From Candidatus Methanoperedens sp. (GTDB lineage: Archaea; Halobacteriota; Methanosarcinia; Methanosarcinales; Methanoperedenaceae): a stretch of DNA of 49,701 nucleotides. The stretch's first letter is position 1. Every line of letters starts with the position of its first letter. Location of the stretch: assembly GCA_012026795.1 (NCBI GenBank), contig VEPM01000032.1, positions 1-49,701 on the forward strand. The letters run 5' to 3'. Positions 32,381-41,800 of this stretch are shown here, in pieces. The translations under genes were made by a program, and so were the position numbers. A model generated the notes under the pieces. It worked only from the letters and a program-made list of their open reading frames with translations. It did no database searches and had not been told where the DNA came from.

Positions 32381-34195
32381 ATGTGCGGTATAGTAGGATA
32401 TGTTGGAACAAGGCAGGCAACTCCCATACTCATAGACGCATTAAAAAGGCTTGAGTACAGGGGATATGATTCTGCAGGTCTTGCAATATTAACAGACAAC
32501 GCGATATCGGTATGTAAAACAGAAGGTAAAATAGCTGACCTTGAAACAAAGCTTCCTGATATGAACGGAACATGCGGCATCGGGCACACCCGATGGGCAA
32601 CACAGGGCGCGCCGACCACAATCAACGCGCATCCCCATGTTTCAGGAAATATCGCAGTCGTTCACAATGGGATTATTGAGAACTACCAGGAACTGTATGA
32701 CTGGTTAAAGTCCGAAGGATACGAATTTGTGTCAGAAACTGATACCGAGGTTCTCGCGCATCTTGCTCATAAATTCTATAAAGGAGACCTTGTCAGGGCT
32801 GTCATCGAGGGCCTGAAAAAAGTAAAAGGCTCATACGCTGCTGCTTACTTATGCAGCGATTCAAAAACAGTGGTTGCGGCAAGAAAAGAGAGCCCTCTTG
32901 TTGCCGGCGTGGGAAAAGGTGAAAATTTTATAGCTTCGGATGTTACTGCATTATTGAAGAATACAAAAGATGTGGTCTATATGCAGGATTTTGAGGTCGT
33001 GCAGTTGACAGGGGAGGATATGCAGTTCTTTGATTTTAATGGAAATCCTGTCAAAAAGGAAACTGAGGTCATAGAATGGAACATAGAAGCAGCCGAGAAA
33101 TCGGGATACCCGCATTTCATGTTAAAAGAGATACATGAACAGGTTACATCAGTCCATGATACACTTATGGGACGGGTATCAGAACTGAGCGGGGATGTAA
33201 TTCTCGGCGAGGTAACACTTTCCATAGATGAGATAAAGAATCTTGAAAGGATCGTGATCATTGCCTGCGGCACATCATATAATGCGGGGCTTCTTGGAAA
33301 ATATCTTTTTGAGTCGCTGGCGGGGATACATACGGACGTGGAAATAAGCTCTGAATTCAGGTATGCAAATCCCGTGGTTTCGGGATCCACGCTTGTAATA
33401 GCCATATCGCAGTCAGGGGAGACCGCAGATACAATAGCAGCAACAAGAGAAGCAAAAATCTATGGATGCCATACTCTTGCAGTAACGAATGTGGTAGGTA
33501 CAACACTTTCCCGCGAAGTCGAAAATATCGTTTATACAAGAGCTGGCCCTGAAATAGGGGTTGCAGCCACAAAGACTTTTACGTCCCAGTTAATTGCCCT
33601 GTATTTACTTTCTATCTATTTTGCACGAAAGAGAAAAAAATTGGATGTTGACAGGTCAAAACGCCTTCTTGTTTCAATGAAACAGCTTCCCGGTATGATC
33701 CAGCAGATCCTGAATAACAAGGAATTCATACAGAAACAGGCCAACCGGTTTTCAAATGCAAAGGATTATTTCTTTTTGGGAAGATCCCTTAATTTCCCTA
33801 TAGCCTTAGAAGGAGCTCTTAAGCTCAAGGAGATATCCTATATCCATGCTGAAGGATATGCGGCAGGCGAATTAAAACATGGGCCTCTGGCTCTTATTTC
33901 AAAGGAAACCCCGGTAGTGGCCCTTGCCACAAGATCATCAACGTATGATAAAATAGTGAACAACATCAAGGAAGTGAAAGCGCGAAGCGCCCAGGTCATT
34001 GCAATAGCATGCGCGGATGATAATGAAATAGATAAGTATGTGGATGTGGTCATAAAAATTCCGATAGCAGATGAACTGCTTTATCCTGTGCTCACATCTG
34101 TCGTAGTACAACTTCTTGCATATAACAGCGCCGATGCACTGGGCTGCCCCATCGATAAACCCAGGAATCTTGCAAAAAGCGTAACGGTGGAGTAA
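32381..34195 (+). CDS. glmS: Glutamine-fructose-6-phosphate aminotransferase GlmS
   Basis: 604 residues from ATG 32381. Upstream codons to 32309 overlap the previous gene and are shadow, because the nucleophile Cys must follow the initiator Met: [10 protein letters not shown]-terminal Ntn glutaminase ([23 protein letters not shown]) and two SIS isomerase domains ([43 protein letters not shown], and C-terminal LAKSVTVE). It makes glucosamine-6-phosphate from fructose-6-phosphate and glutamine, the committed step to UDP-GlcNAc. Confidence 0.97.
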   Translation: MCGIVGYVGTRQATPILIDALKRLEYRGYDSAGLAILTDNAISVCKTEGKIADLETKLPDMNGTCGIGHTRWATQGAPTTINAHPHVSGNIAVVHNGIIENYQELYDWLKSEGYEFVSETDTEVLAHLAHKFYKGDLVRAVIEGLKKVKGSYAAAYLCSDSKTVVAARKESPLVAGVGKGENFIASDVTALLKNTKDVVYMQDFEVVQLTGEDMQFFDFNGNPVKKETEVIEWNIEAAEKSGYPHFMLKEIHEQVTSVHDTLMGRVSELSGDVILGEVTLSIDEIKNLERIVIIACGTSYNAGLLGKYLFESLAGIHTDVEISSEFRYANPVVSGSTLVIAISQSGETADTIAATREAKIYGCHTLAVTNVVGTTLSREVENIVYTRAGPEIGVAATKTFTSQLIALYLLSIYFARKRKKLDVDRSKRLLVSMKQLPGMIQQILNNKEFIQKQANRFSNAKDYFFLGRSLNFPIALEGALKLKEISYIHAEGYAAGELKHGPLALISKETPVVALATRSSTYDKIVNNIKEVKARSAQVIAIACADDNEIDKYVDVVIKIPIADELLYPVLTSVVVQLLAYNSADALGCPIDKPRNLAKSVTVE

Positions 34196-34197
34196 TT

Positions 34198-35490
34198 ATG
34201 GCATTATTTGGTTCATCAGGTATCAGAGGTCTTGCGAATAAGGAAATTACCCCGGAGCTTGCACTGAATGTCGGGCTTGCTGTGGGCTCGCTTCACGGAT
34301 CGGCTGTGATCGCGCGTGACCCCAGGACCTCAGGAGAAATGATCGAGCATGCTGTGATCTCAGGGCTCCTGTCAGCCGGATGCAGTGTGACGCGTATCGG
34401 AATGGTGCCCACGCCAACGCTTGCGTATGCTGCAAGAAATTTTAGCTGCGGTATCATGATAACGGCATCGCATAATCCTTCGCAGTACTGCGGCATAAAA
34501 GTCTGGAAAAGGGACGGTATTGCATTTGATTCAAGGCAGCAGGATGAGATTGAATCGATCATAAAGGATAAGACATGGAAGACAGCAGAATGGCAAAATA
34601 TCGGGAATGTTTTCCAGGCTGACGCTATTGAAGACCATGCAAGAATGATACTCAGTAAGGTAGGGCGCACTTCCCTGAAAGTTGTTGTTGATTGCGGATG
34701 CGGCGCAGCTTCCGTAATAACACCTTATGTCCTGCGGCGTATGGGCTGCACCGTTATAACTCTTAATTCCCAGCCCGACGGATTCTTCCCTGCAAGAGAT
34801 CCGGAACCGGTCGAGAAGAACCTCGAATTATTGAAGAAAGCAACTCTTTCATTTGGCGCTGATCTTGGCATAGCTCACGATGGCGATGCTGACAGGATGA
34901 TGGCTGTTGACGGGAAAGGCAGGTATATAGAAGGGGATAAGCTTCTTGCATTCTTCGGTATCCGTGAAACAAAACACAGTATTGTGGTGCCTGTTGACAC
35001 CTCAATTATGGTCGATGATGTCCTAAAAGGCAGGGAAATCTATCGAACGCGTGTTGGCGATGTGTATATTGCGGAAGAATTGAAAAAGAGAAATGCCGAA
35101 TTTGGCGGCGAGCCATCAGGCAGCTGGATATTCCCCGGCATCTCTTTATGCCCGGATGGTATCCTGGCAGCAGCAAGGCTTGTTGAGATCGTTCAGAATG
35201 AAGGGAGGCTTGATGCACTCATAGATGAACTTCCGACATATCCGATGATACGGGGAGCTGTTCCGTGCAGTAATGAAAATAAATCAGCAGCAATGAAAAA
35301 GATCGCAGAATCGTTAAGGAGAATAGGAGACGTCACGGACATCGATGGAATAAGGGTTGATGCGGATAATGGGTGGATACTTGTACGCCCAAGCGGGACT
35401 GAGCCCAAGATAAGAATAACAGCAGAAGCGAGAAAGGGTGTGGAAGAATTGTTTAAACGAGCCGAAAAGATGGTTCAGGAGTCGCTTTGA
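34198..35490 (+). CDS. glmM: Phosphoglucosamine mutase GlmM
   Basis: 430 residues. Alpha-D-phosphohexomutase with all four sites: phosphoserine loop [13 protein letters not shown] (near 90), metal loop DGDADRMM (near 228), sugar loop GEPSGSW (near 304), and phosphate loop [11 protein letters not shown] (near 400). In an operon with glmS it should convert glucosamine-6-phosphate to glucosamine-1-phosphate; archaeal homologues may also act on glucose or mannose phosphates. It starts 2 bp after glmS. Confidence 0.95.
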   Translation: MALFGSSGIRGLANKEITPELALNVGLAVGSLHGSAVIARDPRTSGEMIEHAVISGLLSAGCSVTRIGMVPTPTLAYAARNFSCGIMITASHNPSQYCGIKVWKRDGIAFDSRQQDEIESIIKDKTWKTAEWQNIGNVFQADAIEDHARMILSKVGRTSLKVVVDCGCGAASVITPYVLRRMGCTVITLNSQPDGFFPARDPEPVEKNLELLKKATLSFGADLGIAHDGDADRMMAVDGKGRYIEGDKLLAFFGIRETKHSIVVPVDTSIMVDDVLKGREIYRTRVGDVYIAEELKKRNAEFGGEPSGSWIFPGISLCPDGILAAARLVEIVQNEGRLDALIDELPTYPMIRGAVPCSNENKSAAMKKIAESLRRIGDVTDIDGIRVDADNGWILVRPSGTEPKIRITAEARKGVEELFKRAEKMVQESL

Positions 35491-36677
35491 AGGCATTAGT
35501 CCTTGCTGCCGGGCAGGGTACAAGAATGGGGCCACTGACCCGCAATATCCCTAAGGTAATGCTGCCAATAGCGAACAAACCACTCCTTTTACACGTGATC
35601 CAATCTGCGCGTGATGCAGGGATCAGGGAATTCGTACTTGTTGTAGGTTATGGCGCGAAACTTATTAAAGACTATTTCAAAGATGGATCTCTTCTTGGTG
35701 TCAGCATAGAATATGTCAACCAGGAAAAACAGATGGGTACTGCTGATGCTGTTGGTTCGGCAAAGGGAATGGTTGGTGACAGGTTCTTGGTGTTAAACGG
35801 GGATATAATAGTAAATTCGGCGCATATCAGGAAATTAATAGAATGCAGTTCGGATGTGGTATTGACAGCAAGGCATGTTGATAATCCTTCTGAGTATGGT
35901 GTCCTTGAAGTCCATGGTGCAAGGGTTTTACGTATCATTGAAAAATCCCCGGATCCGCCAACGAGTCTTGCCAATGCAGGAATATATGTATTTCCGTCAT
36001 CAATATTTGATGCTATAAGTAAAACCCCGCTTTCGATACGAAAGGAATATGAGATAACTGACTCGCTACAGATGCTCATCGATATGGGAATAGATGTTGG
36101 TTTTCTTACACTTTTCGATAAATGGATGGATATCGGGAGGCCCTGGGAACTTCTTGATGCCAATGAATATTTCCTGTCTGTTTTACAGCCCGACATATCC
36201 GGTGAGATAGAGCCTTTTGCGACGTTAAAAGGCAGTGTTTCAGTCGGCGAGGGCACGATAATAAGAAATGGCTCATATATAGCAGGGCCTGTCATTATCG
36301 GCAAGAATTGCGATATCGGCCCTAATTGCTACATCCGTCCGGGAACAAGTATCGGTGACAATGTTCGTATAGGAAATGCAGTTGAGATCAAAAACAGCAT
36401 TATAATGAAGGGAACGCATATCGGGCATCTGAGTTATGTGGGTGACAGCATAATAGGGGAAAGATGCAATTTCGGGGCCGGGACAAAGGTTGCGAATTTA
36501 AGGCATGATAACAGGACAATCCGTGTAACATTAAAGGGAAAACTTATAGATTCGGGAAGAAGAAAACTTGGAACGATCATGGGAGATGATGTTCACACCG
36601 GTATTAATAGCATGATAAACGTAGGGGCTGTTGTTGAAAGTAAATCGATGATTAAGCCAGGGGAATTAGTAAAATAA
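35487..36677 (+). CDS. GlmU-like nucleotidylyltransferase/acetyltransferase (second copy)
   Basis: 396 residues, TTG start overlapping the glmM stop by 4 bp (TTGA), so translation is coupled. Same two-domain plan as the first copy: [45 protein letters not shown], then left-handed beta-helix coils ([30 protein letters not shown]). The P-loop reads GQGTRMGP rather than GEGLRCRP. The two copies are clearly diverged, so they may use different sugars (GlcNAc versus GalNAc or glucose) or nucleotides. Its stop abuts the stop of the aIF2-beta gene. Confidence 0.92.
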   Translation: MKALVLAAGQGTRMGPLTRNIPKVMLPIANKPLLLHVIQSARDAGIREFVLVVGYGAKLIKDYFKDGSLLGVSIEYVNQEKQMGTADAVGSAKGMVGDRFLVLNGDIIVNSAHIRKLIECSSDVVLTARHVDNPSEYGVLEVHGARVLRIIEKSPDPPTSLANAGIYVFPSSIFDAISKTPLSIRKEYEITDSLQMLIDMGIDVGFLTLFDKWMDIGRPWELLDANEYFLSVLQPDISGEIEPFATLKGSVSVGEGTIIRNGSYIAGPVIIGKNCDIGPNCYIRPGTSIGDNVRIGNAVEIKNSIIMKGTHIGHLSYVGDSIIGERCNFGAGTKVANLRHDNRTIRVTLKGKLIDSGRRKLGTIMGDDVHTGINSMINVGAVVESKSMIKPGELVK

Positions 36678-36689
36678 CTATGTTATTTT
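36671..36689. terminator. Bidirectional hairpin across two abutting stops
   Basis: AAAATAAC, loop TAT, GTTATTTT: a perfect 8-bp stem that includes both stop codons (TAA 36675-36677 plus; TAA 36678-36680 minus). Its A and T flanks give a T-run in either direction. Confidence 0.5.
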
Positions 36690-37298
36690 CTCTAACATTT
36701 CTGCAAAAGCAAGATTACCTGTGATCTTTTTGATCTTTATTTTTACAGTATCCCCTTTGACAGTACCTGGTACATAAATCGTATATTTATCCTTTTTAGC
36801 AATGCCGTCACCTTTGCTTCCTACTGCATCAATTCTGACATCGTAGGTTTCGCCTTCAACCAGTGCTTCTTCCTTGGCGATCAACGTTGCCCGCCGTTTT
36901 GTTATAGGTCTATGCGCGCCGCATGCATCACATCGCAATGTAAGGACTCTTTCACTTTTTATAAGGTGTGTATCCGGACGTCCGCATTCAGAACAGGTTA
37001 CATATTCTTTTACATATGCGTTGATGAGTTCGGAAATCATGCCTGAAGTTAATCTTCTCTGGAAAATTGCTCTTGAACCATCGATCTTACCTGCTGTTCC
37101 AAGCTCCCGCAATAGGAATTTGAATATATGCGAAGGCTCACGGTTCAATTTATCCACTATTGCAGCGAAATTTTCGAGCACTGTTGTTTTTCCTTCGGTT
37201 AGAAGTTTAGGCTCGGGGATAACAAAACGTTCCCCTGAGCTTTTAACTTCAGGCAGATGATTTAATGCCCTGTCCAGGTTATCCAGATAATCGTTCAT
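36678..37298 (-). CDS. Translation initiation factor aIF2 subunit beta, with TRAM domain
   Basis: 206 residues from ATG 37298; a TTG two codons earlier overlaps the L10e stop. Part of the aIF2 complex that brings initiator tRNA to the small subunit. Core: [21 protein letters not shown] and the helical domain ending [16 protein letters not shown]. The zinc ribbon has C-x2-C (TCSECG) and C-x2-C (RCDACG) near 102-126, the factor's usual four cysteines. The last ~60 residues ([33 protein letters not shown]) are a TRAM RNA-binding domain, a fusion known from Methanosarcinales. It follows rpl10e with 2 bp between stop and start and is probably co-transcribed. Confidence 0.95.
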   Translation of the reverse strand: MNDYLDNLDRALNHLPEVKSSGERFVIPEPKLLTEGKTTVLENFAAIVDKLNREPSHIFKFLLRELGTAGKIDGSRAIFQRRLTSGMISELINAYVKEYVTCSECGRPDTHLIKSERVLTLRCDACGAHRPITKRRATLIAKEEALVEGETYDVRIDAVGSKGDGIAKKDKYTIYVPGTVKGDTVKIKIKKITGNLAFAEMLEKIT

Positions 37299-37300
37299 TG

Positions 37301-37822
37301 TCAAGTAAGGACAAGTTCCTGGCCTTTTTCCACTACCAGGCTTATCGGAGTCGGTAATTTATATCCGGCTGAGATCAATGATTTCTTTGCAAGTTTGAAA
37401 TTAGCGGGAGTAACAAACACACTCATTACCTTCTGGCCCCTTCTTACTCTTGCCGCAGTACCGATAGCCTTTCCGAATGCCTGCCGCATCCCCTGCGATA
37501 CACGGTCTGCACCTGCTCCTGTGGCCTGTTTATTCTCTCTCAGGACCTCATGAGGGTATACCCTGATCTTTAAATGATAATTGGGCTGTCCTATAGTATC
37601 AAGCAATATCCTGTTTGCTGCAATACGCGCAGATTCAAGGGCATTGTGCCTGATCTGGCACTCTTCTTTTGTCACGAGTGTCAACTGGATCGGGAAATCC
37701 TCTGTTAAATTGCCCATGTCATAAGTCACTAACTTGCTACCCGGAACACCGCCCATGTATTCTCGTCTCGTATAAGAGCGCTGGGTAATTTTCTTGTACA
37801 TTCTTCCTGGTTTTCTTGCCAT
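37301..37822 (-). CDS. rpl10e: 50S ribosomal protein L10e (uL16)
   Basis: 173 residues from ATG 37822. An ATG five codons earlier is in frame, but GGAGG lies in that extension and fits 37822. [30 protein letters not shown] is the conserved start. [34 protein letters not shown] carries the loop near the peptidyl-transferase centre. It binds the central protuberance and aligns tRNA. Full length for archaeal L10e. Confidence 0.97.
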   Translation of the reverse strand: MARKPGRMYKKITQRSYTRREYMGGVPGSKLVTYDMGNLTEDFPIQLTLVTKEECQIRHNALESARIAANRILLDTIGQPNYHLKIRVYPHEVLRENKQATGAGADRVSQGMRQAFGKAIGTAARVRRGQKVMSVFVTPANFKLAKKSLISAGYKLPTPISLVVEKGQELVLT

Positions 37823-38097
37823 TGAATAGTCCTCCAATAATTATAATGTGAGAATAAAATATATCACACGATTTCAGTTCCAGATGACTTTTTAGTTAAT
37901 AAGCTTTATTGAAATAACAAAATTGAATAGTAACATTCATTATTAATGAATACTAATATAACTTTTAGCTAATATAACTAAAAAATGACAGGAGTAAAGG
38001 CGCAAAGACTGTATGTATTTTGTTCTTGACTATAATTGTCATTATCATTAAGTATAAATACAACAAAAGAGAGTTAGAAATATAGAGAGTTTAAATT

Positions 38098-38979
38098 ATG
38101 TTTATGGAACTTACACCAATACAAAAGGAAATACTGACTGCATTAATAGATTTATACAGGAAAAAAAAGCATGCAATAAAAGGGGAAGATATAGCAGAAG
38201 TCATAGAAAGAAATCCCGGAACTGTCAGGAATCAAATGCAATCATTGAAGGCGCTTGGATTAGTCGAAGGAGTTCCAGGACCCAAAGGAGGATATAAGGC
38301 TACAGGGGAGACGTATCGTGCGCTTAGATTATCAGAAATGGATAAGGAAACGAATGTTCCTTTAAGACGGAATGATGAAGTGATAGATAATGCTACAGCA
38401 GCAGAAATAAGTTTCACAACAGTAAGACATCCTGACCAATGCAATGCTACTGTACATGTTATAGGAGATATAAGAAAATTCGAGGTTGGAGATAATCTTG
38501 TGATAGGACCCACGCCGGTAAATAAATTAGTAATACGGGGATCCGTGATCGGCAGGGATGATACACAGAATACGGTATTATTTGTCATACAGGAAATGAT
38601 ATCTCTTCCCAAAAAACCCGTTAAGAATTATATACACGAAAATCCTATAACAATTCCACCCACAGCAACGATTCAGGAAGCCTCACGGATACTTGTTAAG
38701 AATAATATTCACGGCGCTCCGGTGAAGGACAAGGACGGTATCGTGGGGATAGTTACACTGACAGATATCGGGAAAACGCTTGCGGATGGGAAAACAAGCC
38801 TGAAAATAAGAGACATCATGACAAGGGATATAATCTCCGTTGACGGTGATTTGCCTCTGTATGAAGTTGTTAAAGTATTTAACAAAGAAAAAGTAGGGCG
38901 GCTGATGGTTAAAATCAATGGAGAGCTTGCAGGGCTTATCTCAAAAACAGACATACTAAGCAAACTTGTATTGTATTAA
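38098..38979 (+). CDS. Winged-helix regulator with two CBS domains
   Basis: 293 residues. The N-terminal winged helix (ELTPIQKEILTALIDLYRKKKHAIKGEDIAEVIERNPGTVRNQMQSLKALGLVEGVPGPKGGYKAT) is followed by a middle domain of about 90 residues, then a CBS pair (from VKNYIHENPITIPPTATIQEA to the end, two blocks with IVGIVTLTDIGK and LAGLISKTDIL). CBS pairs bind adenosine nucleotides or SAM and change the state of the fused domain. COG2524-type archaeal regulators share this plan. A TATA-like AAGTATAAATAC is about 45 nt upstream. Divergent from rpl10e. ATG 38104 is the alternative start. Confidence 0.88.
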   Translation: MFMELTPIQKEILTALIDLYRKKKHAIKGEDIAEVIERNPGTVRNQMQSLKALGLVEGVPGPKGGYKATGETYRALRLSEMDKETNVPLRRNDEVIDNATAAEISFTTVRHPDQCNATVHVIGDIRKFEVGDNLVIGPTPVNKLVIRGSVIGRDDTQNTVLFVIQEMISLPKKPVKNYIHENPITIPPTATIQEASRILVKNNIHGAPVKDKDGIVGIVTLTDIGKTLADGKTSLKIRDIMTRDIISVDGDLPLYEVVKVFNKEKVGRLMVKINGELAGLISKTDILSKLVLY

Positions 38980-39008
38980 AAGAAATAGTTTTTAAAGCAT
39001 ATAATTGT

Positions 39009-39824
39009 TCATTGTTGGACATGCGACATACCGTTTTCATCATCTTTTTTAAGCCTTTTTGTGATCTCAATTAGAGGATGTTTGGCATAATCAAGTATTT
39101 TAATATCAGAGAGTGTATGAAGACCCGATGACATAGCGGTCTTTTCCATACCAAGATGGATTTCATCTCTTACAGGGATGACATAAGCATCCATGCTTTT
39201 TATCCCGAGTTTTTTAGCTGCAATTACCCTGTGATGACCATCTACAAGAATAAGTTTATTGGTTTTTCTTATTACAACTATTGGCTCAGCCAGCCCTTTT
39301 TTTAGTTCGTATATCCTTCCGTCAAGTTCATCCGCATATACTTTGGGCTGCGTGGGGACAAGTTCATCGATGTTTACCGATTCGCGGATAACATCAACAT
39401 GTATATTGTGGATGGCCTCAAGAGTTTTCTTGAGTGTCCATACCTTCTGGGGGCTTGTCCTTTCAATATGCGAGCGGATAACATCTGAATTTGTAATAAT
39501 ACCACGTAAATGCCCGCTTGTATCAACAACCGGCAATTTTGATTTGCCTGACCTGAATATGACACGCGCCACATCACTCATCTCCATTTCCGTATCTGCC
39601 ACAAGCACATCCCGGCTCATTACACCTGAGACCTTTTCACCAAGCGCTTTTTCAAGGAGGCCGGATGCAGATACATATCCTGTTACCTTTCCATTTTCGA
39701 CTACAGGAAATCCGTCATGCCCTGTTTCCTTTATAAGTTGTATGACATCCCTGACAGTATTTTCCGGGGATACAGTATCTACTTCCGTTGTCATGTAATT
39801 TTTAACTTTAGGATGGTCTGTCAT
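39009..39824 (-). CDS. CBS-domain protein fused to ParB-like domain
   Basis: 271 residues. Two CBS motifs: VKNYMTTEVDTVSPENTVRDVIQLIKETGHDGFPVV (1-60) and VSGVMSRDVLVADTEMEMSDVARVI...GIITNSDVI (65-125). These are followed by a ParB/sulfiredoxin-type domain (about 140-230) with IYELKKGLAEPIVVIRKTNKLILVDGHHRVIAAKKLG, whose DGHHR is the ParB nucleotide-binding motif. ParB domains bind CTP or ATP. There is no HTH, so it is not a chromosome-partition ParB. A small-molecule-gated kinase or switch role is inference. It shares the family of the neighbouring CBS regulator, which is convergent with it (29 bp apart). Confidence 0.85.
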   Translation of the reverse strand: MTDHPKVKNYMTTEVDTVSPENTVRDVIQLIKETGHDGFPVVENGKVTGYVSASGLLEKALGEKVSGVMSRDVLVADTEMEMSDVARVIFRSGKSKLPVVDTSGHLRGIITNSDVIRSHIERTSPQKVWTLKKTLEAIHNIHVDVIRESVNIDELVPTQPKVYADELDGRIYELKKGLAEPIVVIRKTNKLILVDGHHRVIAAKKLGIKSMDAYVIPVRDEIHLGMEKTAMSSGLHTLSDIKILDYAKHPLIEITKRLKKDDENGMSHVQQ

Positions 39825-39937
39825 GGTAGTCAGTTAAATGGTTTTGTTAAATGACTTTCTCCTTTTTATAACATTGGGGTCAGGATTAAGCATAACGATA
39901 TATAGTAATCCAAGTATAGATACTATGAAACGGGAGG

Positions 39938-39957
39938 CTCCAACCCTTCAGGGGGAG
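39938..39957 (+). promoter_or_regulatory. GC-rich leader hairpin upstream of the ferritin-like gene
   Basis: CTCC(AA)CCC-TTCA-GGGGGAG folds with a bulged AA. It lies between a TATA-like CGATATATAG (39889-39904) and the ATG at 39988, so it would be in the leader mRNA. Confidence 0.35.
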
Positions 39958-39987
39958 TAGTTCACCTATCGGAATTAACTTGACGGA

Positions 39988-40503
39988 ATGAATTATATGA
40001 ATGAACAAGACCAGGAGATTCTAAATATACTCAAAGAAGCGATTTCTATTGAAATCTATGGTAAAGAATATTATTCGATATTCAGTGATTTAGTCGAAGA
40101 TGAGAATGCAAAATCATTATTCAAGGGATTGTCAAGGGATGAAGGGGAACACAGGCAACTTCTTGAAAAACAATTCCTGAAGATCACAGGAAAATCTTTT
40201 GACATCAGTACGGTGGATGAAGTGAACAGGGAAAAAGCAAAGCGCATATTCCCGGAATCCCTTGAACCCCTGGGCATACAAGAAACAAAGGATATTCTCA
40301 AGCTTGGTATCAGGACGGAAGAAAGATCTATCGAATTGTATTCCAAAAGTGCTGATAATACCAGTAATAAATCCAGCAAAGATCTGTTCTTAAAACTTGT
40401 AGTTTTTGAAAGGGAGCATAAGAAAACACTTGAGGATGCGTTATATTACCTTGACCAGGAAGGTTCATGGTACGGATACTCCCCTCCTACTATTGAGGGG
40501 TAA
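39988..40503 (+). CDS. Ferritin-like diiron protein (rubrerythrin-type domain)
   Basis: 171 residues. Four-helix ferritin-like protein with two similar halves. Each half has an E in the first helix (EAISIEIYGKEYY; LGIRTEERSIELY) and an ExxH (DEGEHRQLL near 52; EREHKKTLEDAL near 140), the expected di-metal ligands. No rubredoxin Cys motif is present. Such proteins act in peroxide or oxygen defence or iron handling. It is coupled to the next gene by a 1-bp TAATG overlap, a pairing that suggests protection and repair of DNA under oxidative stress. ATG 39997 is an alternative start. Confidence 0.85.
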   Translation: MNYMNEQDQEILNILKEAISIEIYGKEYYSIFSDLVEDENAKSLFKGLSRDEGEHRQLLEKQFLKITGKSFDISTVDEVNREKAKRIFPESLEPLGIQETKDILKLGIRTEERSIELYSKSADNTSNKSSKDLFLKLVVFEREHKKTLEDALYYLDQEGSWYGYSPPTIEG

Positions 40504-41336
40504 TGGAAGGTTTGCTCTTTGGCACTGCGGGCATACCCATAAGCTCGAATGGAACTGATAGTTTGTCAGGGATAGAGCGTGTTCATGAGCTTGGCCTTGG
40601 TTGTATGGAACTTGAGTTCGTCCGCGGAGTTAAGATGGGAGAAGAGACTGCCAGGAAGGTAAGAGTCCTGGCAAAGAAGCTGGATATAGGATTAAGTGTG
40701 CATGCCCCTTATTATATAAATCTAAATAGCGAAGGTGAAACCCGGCTCAAAAGCGGGGAACGAATACTGAATTCTGCAAGGATCGGGCAAATATGCGGTG
40801 CAAAAGGCGTGGTTATTCATGCGGGTTTTATAGAGAAAGATTCACGCCAGAGCGCATACGAAAAAATTAAAAAAGAACTTACCCGGATACGTGAAGAAAT
40901 GAATAGTGAAGGCTTAAATATTACACTTCGTATCGAAACCATGGGGCGCAATTCCCAGTTCGGGAACCTTGATGAAGTTCTTACTATTACAGAAGTGGCA
41001 GGAGTATTACCATGCATTGATTTTTCACATCTGCATGCCGTGAATGGAAAAAATAACTCAAAGGAAGAATTTGCTGACATCCTCACTAATATTGAGAATA
41101 AGCTCGGGCGCGATGGCTTAAACAACATGCATATTCATGTTTCAGGGATAGAATATTCTCCAAAAGGTGAGAAAAAGCATCTTGAATTTGAAGCGTCTGA
41201 TTTCAAATATAAAGAATTAGCCAGAACTTTTTCAGAATTCAATATTAAAGGAATGGTGATATGTGAAAGCCCCAATCTGGAGATAGATACATTGAAATTG
41301 AAACAGGAATTTGAGGATTTAACCTGTTGTAAATAG
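40503..41336 (+). CDS. Endonuclease IV-like (Nfo family) TIM-barrel protein
   Basis: 277 residues. AP endonuclease 2 family barrel with its metal-ligand pattern: SVHAPYYINL (His near 69), VIHAGF (His near 110), RIETMG (Glu), IDFSHLHA (Asp, His, His), HIHVSG (His), and CESPNLE (Glu). True endonuclease IV cuts abasic DNA at the 5-prime side with three zinc ions, and its ligands appear present here. Its start is coupled to the ferritin-like gene. The RBS GAGGGG could pair with CCCCTC (40481-40486) in a 6-bp hairpin, which could limit translation to that coming from upstream. Confidence 0.88.
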   Translation: MEGLLFGTAGIPISSNGTDSLSGIERVHELGLGCMELEFVRGVKMGEETARKVRVLAKKLDIGLSVHAPYYINLNSEGETRLKSGERILNSARIGQICGAKGVVIHAGFIEKDSRQSAYEKIKKELTRIREEMNSEGLNITLRIETMGRNSQFGNLDEVLTITEVAGVLPCIDFSHLHAVNGKNNSKEEFADILTNIENKLGRDGLNNMHIHVSGIEYSPKGEKKHLEFEASDFKYKELARTFSEFNIKGMVICESPNLEIDTLKLKQEFEDLTCCK

Positions 41337-41468
41337 GTCGTGCATCGAATAGGGATTTAATGGAACCCCTATTACTTCCTCAATCGGTTTTTCTTTGCAG
41401 CCGCGTAATGTCAGGACTCTCTGGCATACAGGGCGAGTACATTCCGGACAACGTTTTCTATTTCTCAT
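41319..41468 (-). CDS. 49-residue Cys-rich protein, possible zinc binder
   Basis: MRNRKRCPECTRPVCQRVLT and then LRGCKEKPIEEVIGVPLNPY, ending SMHDLFTTG. C7, C10, C15 and C24 give a CxxC...C...C pattern suitable for one zinc ion. It begins 6 bp after the 60-residue gene and runs 18 bp antisense into the end of the Nfo-like gene. No good SD precedes it, so read-through or coupling would be needed. No family recognised. Confidence 0.5.
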   Translation of the reverse strand: MRNRKRCPECTRPVCQRVLTLRGCKEKPIEEVIGVPLNPYSMHDLFTTG

Positions 41469-41474
41469 AAAAAA

Positions 41475-41657
41475 TTATAATTTTATAATTCCTGCATTGC
41501 CACTGCCTTTTAATATTGCCTCATATTCATCTATGAACATGTCGCGCATGTTCTCAAGGAGAAACATATTCCTTGTGCATAACATCACTTTATTTGAAGC
41601 AAGCCGCTCAGGTGCGCATTTTTCCATCCATAAAACTACCTCGTTTGATTCGCTCAT
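41475..41657 (-). CDS. 60-residue protein, unknown
   Basis: 60 residues from ATG 41657, with AAGGAG about 9 nt upstream. A frame start three codons earlier is less likely. A TATA-like CTATTTATAC lies near 41720. The sequence MSESNEVVLWMEKCAPERLA, NKVMLCTRNMFLLENMRDMF and so on is helical with two Cys. It is likely the first gene of a two-gene operon. Unknown function. Confidence 0.55.
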   Translation of the reverse strand: MSESNEVVLWMEKCAPERLASNKVMLCTRNMFLLENMRDMFIDEYEAILKGSGNAGIIKL

Positions 41658-41771
41658 TCTCTTCATCTCCTTACAATCTAATCATACTGATGATTATGAT
41701 AATCATTTGAAGTATTAGTATAAATAGTTTATGGATAAATTTCATTAAATATTTACAATGTTTATAATGAC

Positions 41772-41800
41772 AAGGAGAAGGTAAAATTTACCTTCTCCTT
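41772..41800 (-). terminator. Perfect 14-bp hairpin overlapping the end of the cytochrome gene
   Basis: AAGGAGAAGGTAAA and TTTACCTTCTCCTT are perfect complements separated by one A. The stem contains the last Arg codons and stop of the cytochrome gene. The minus-strand continuation (TTGTCATTATAAAC) has a short T-rich start. Confidence 0.6.

Noticed and set aside
41395-41718. 107-codon plus-strand frame
   Set aside because: Antisense to the two small minus-strand genes that have SD and promoter signals.
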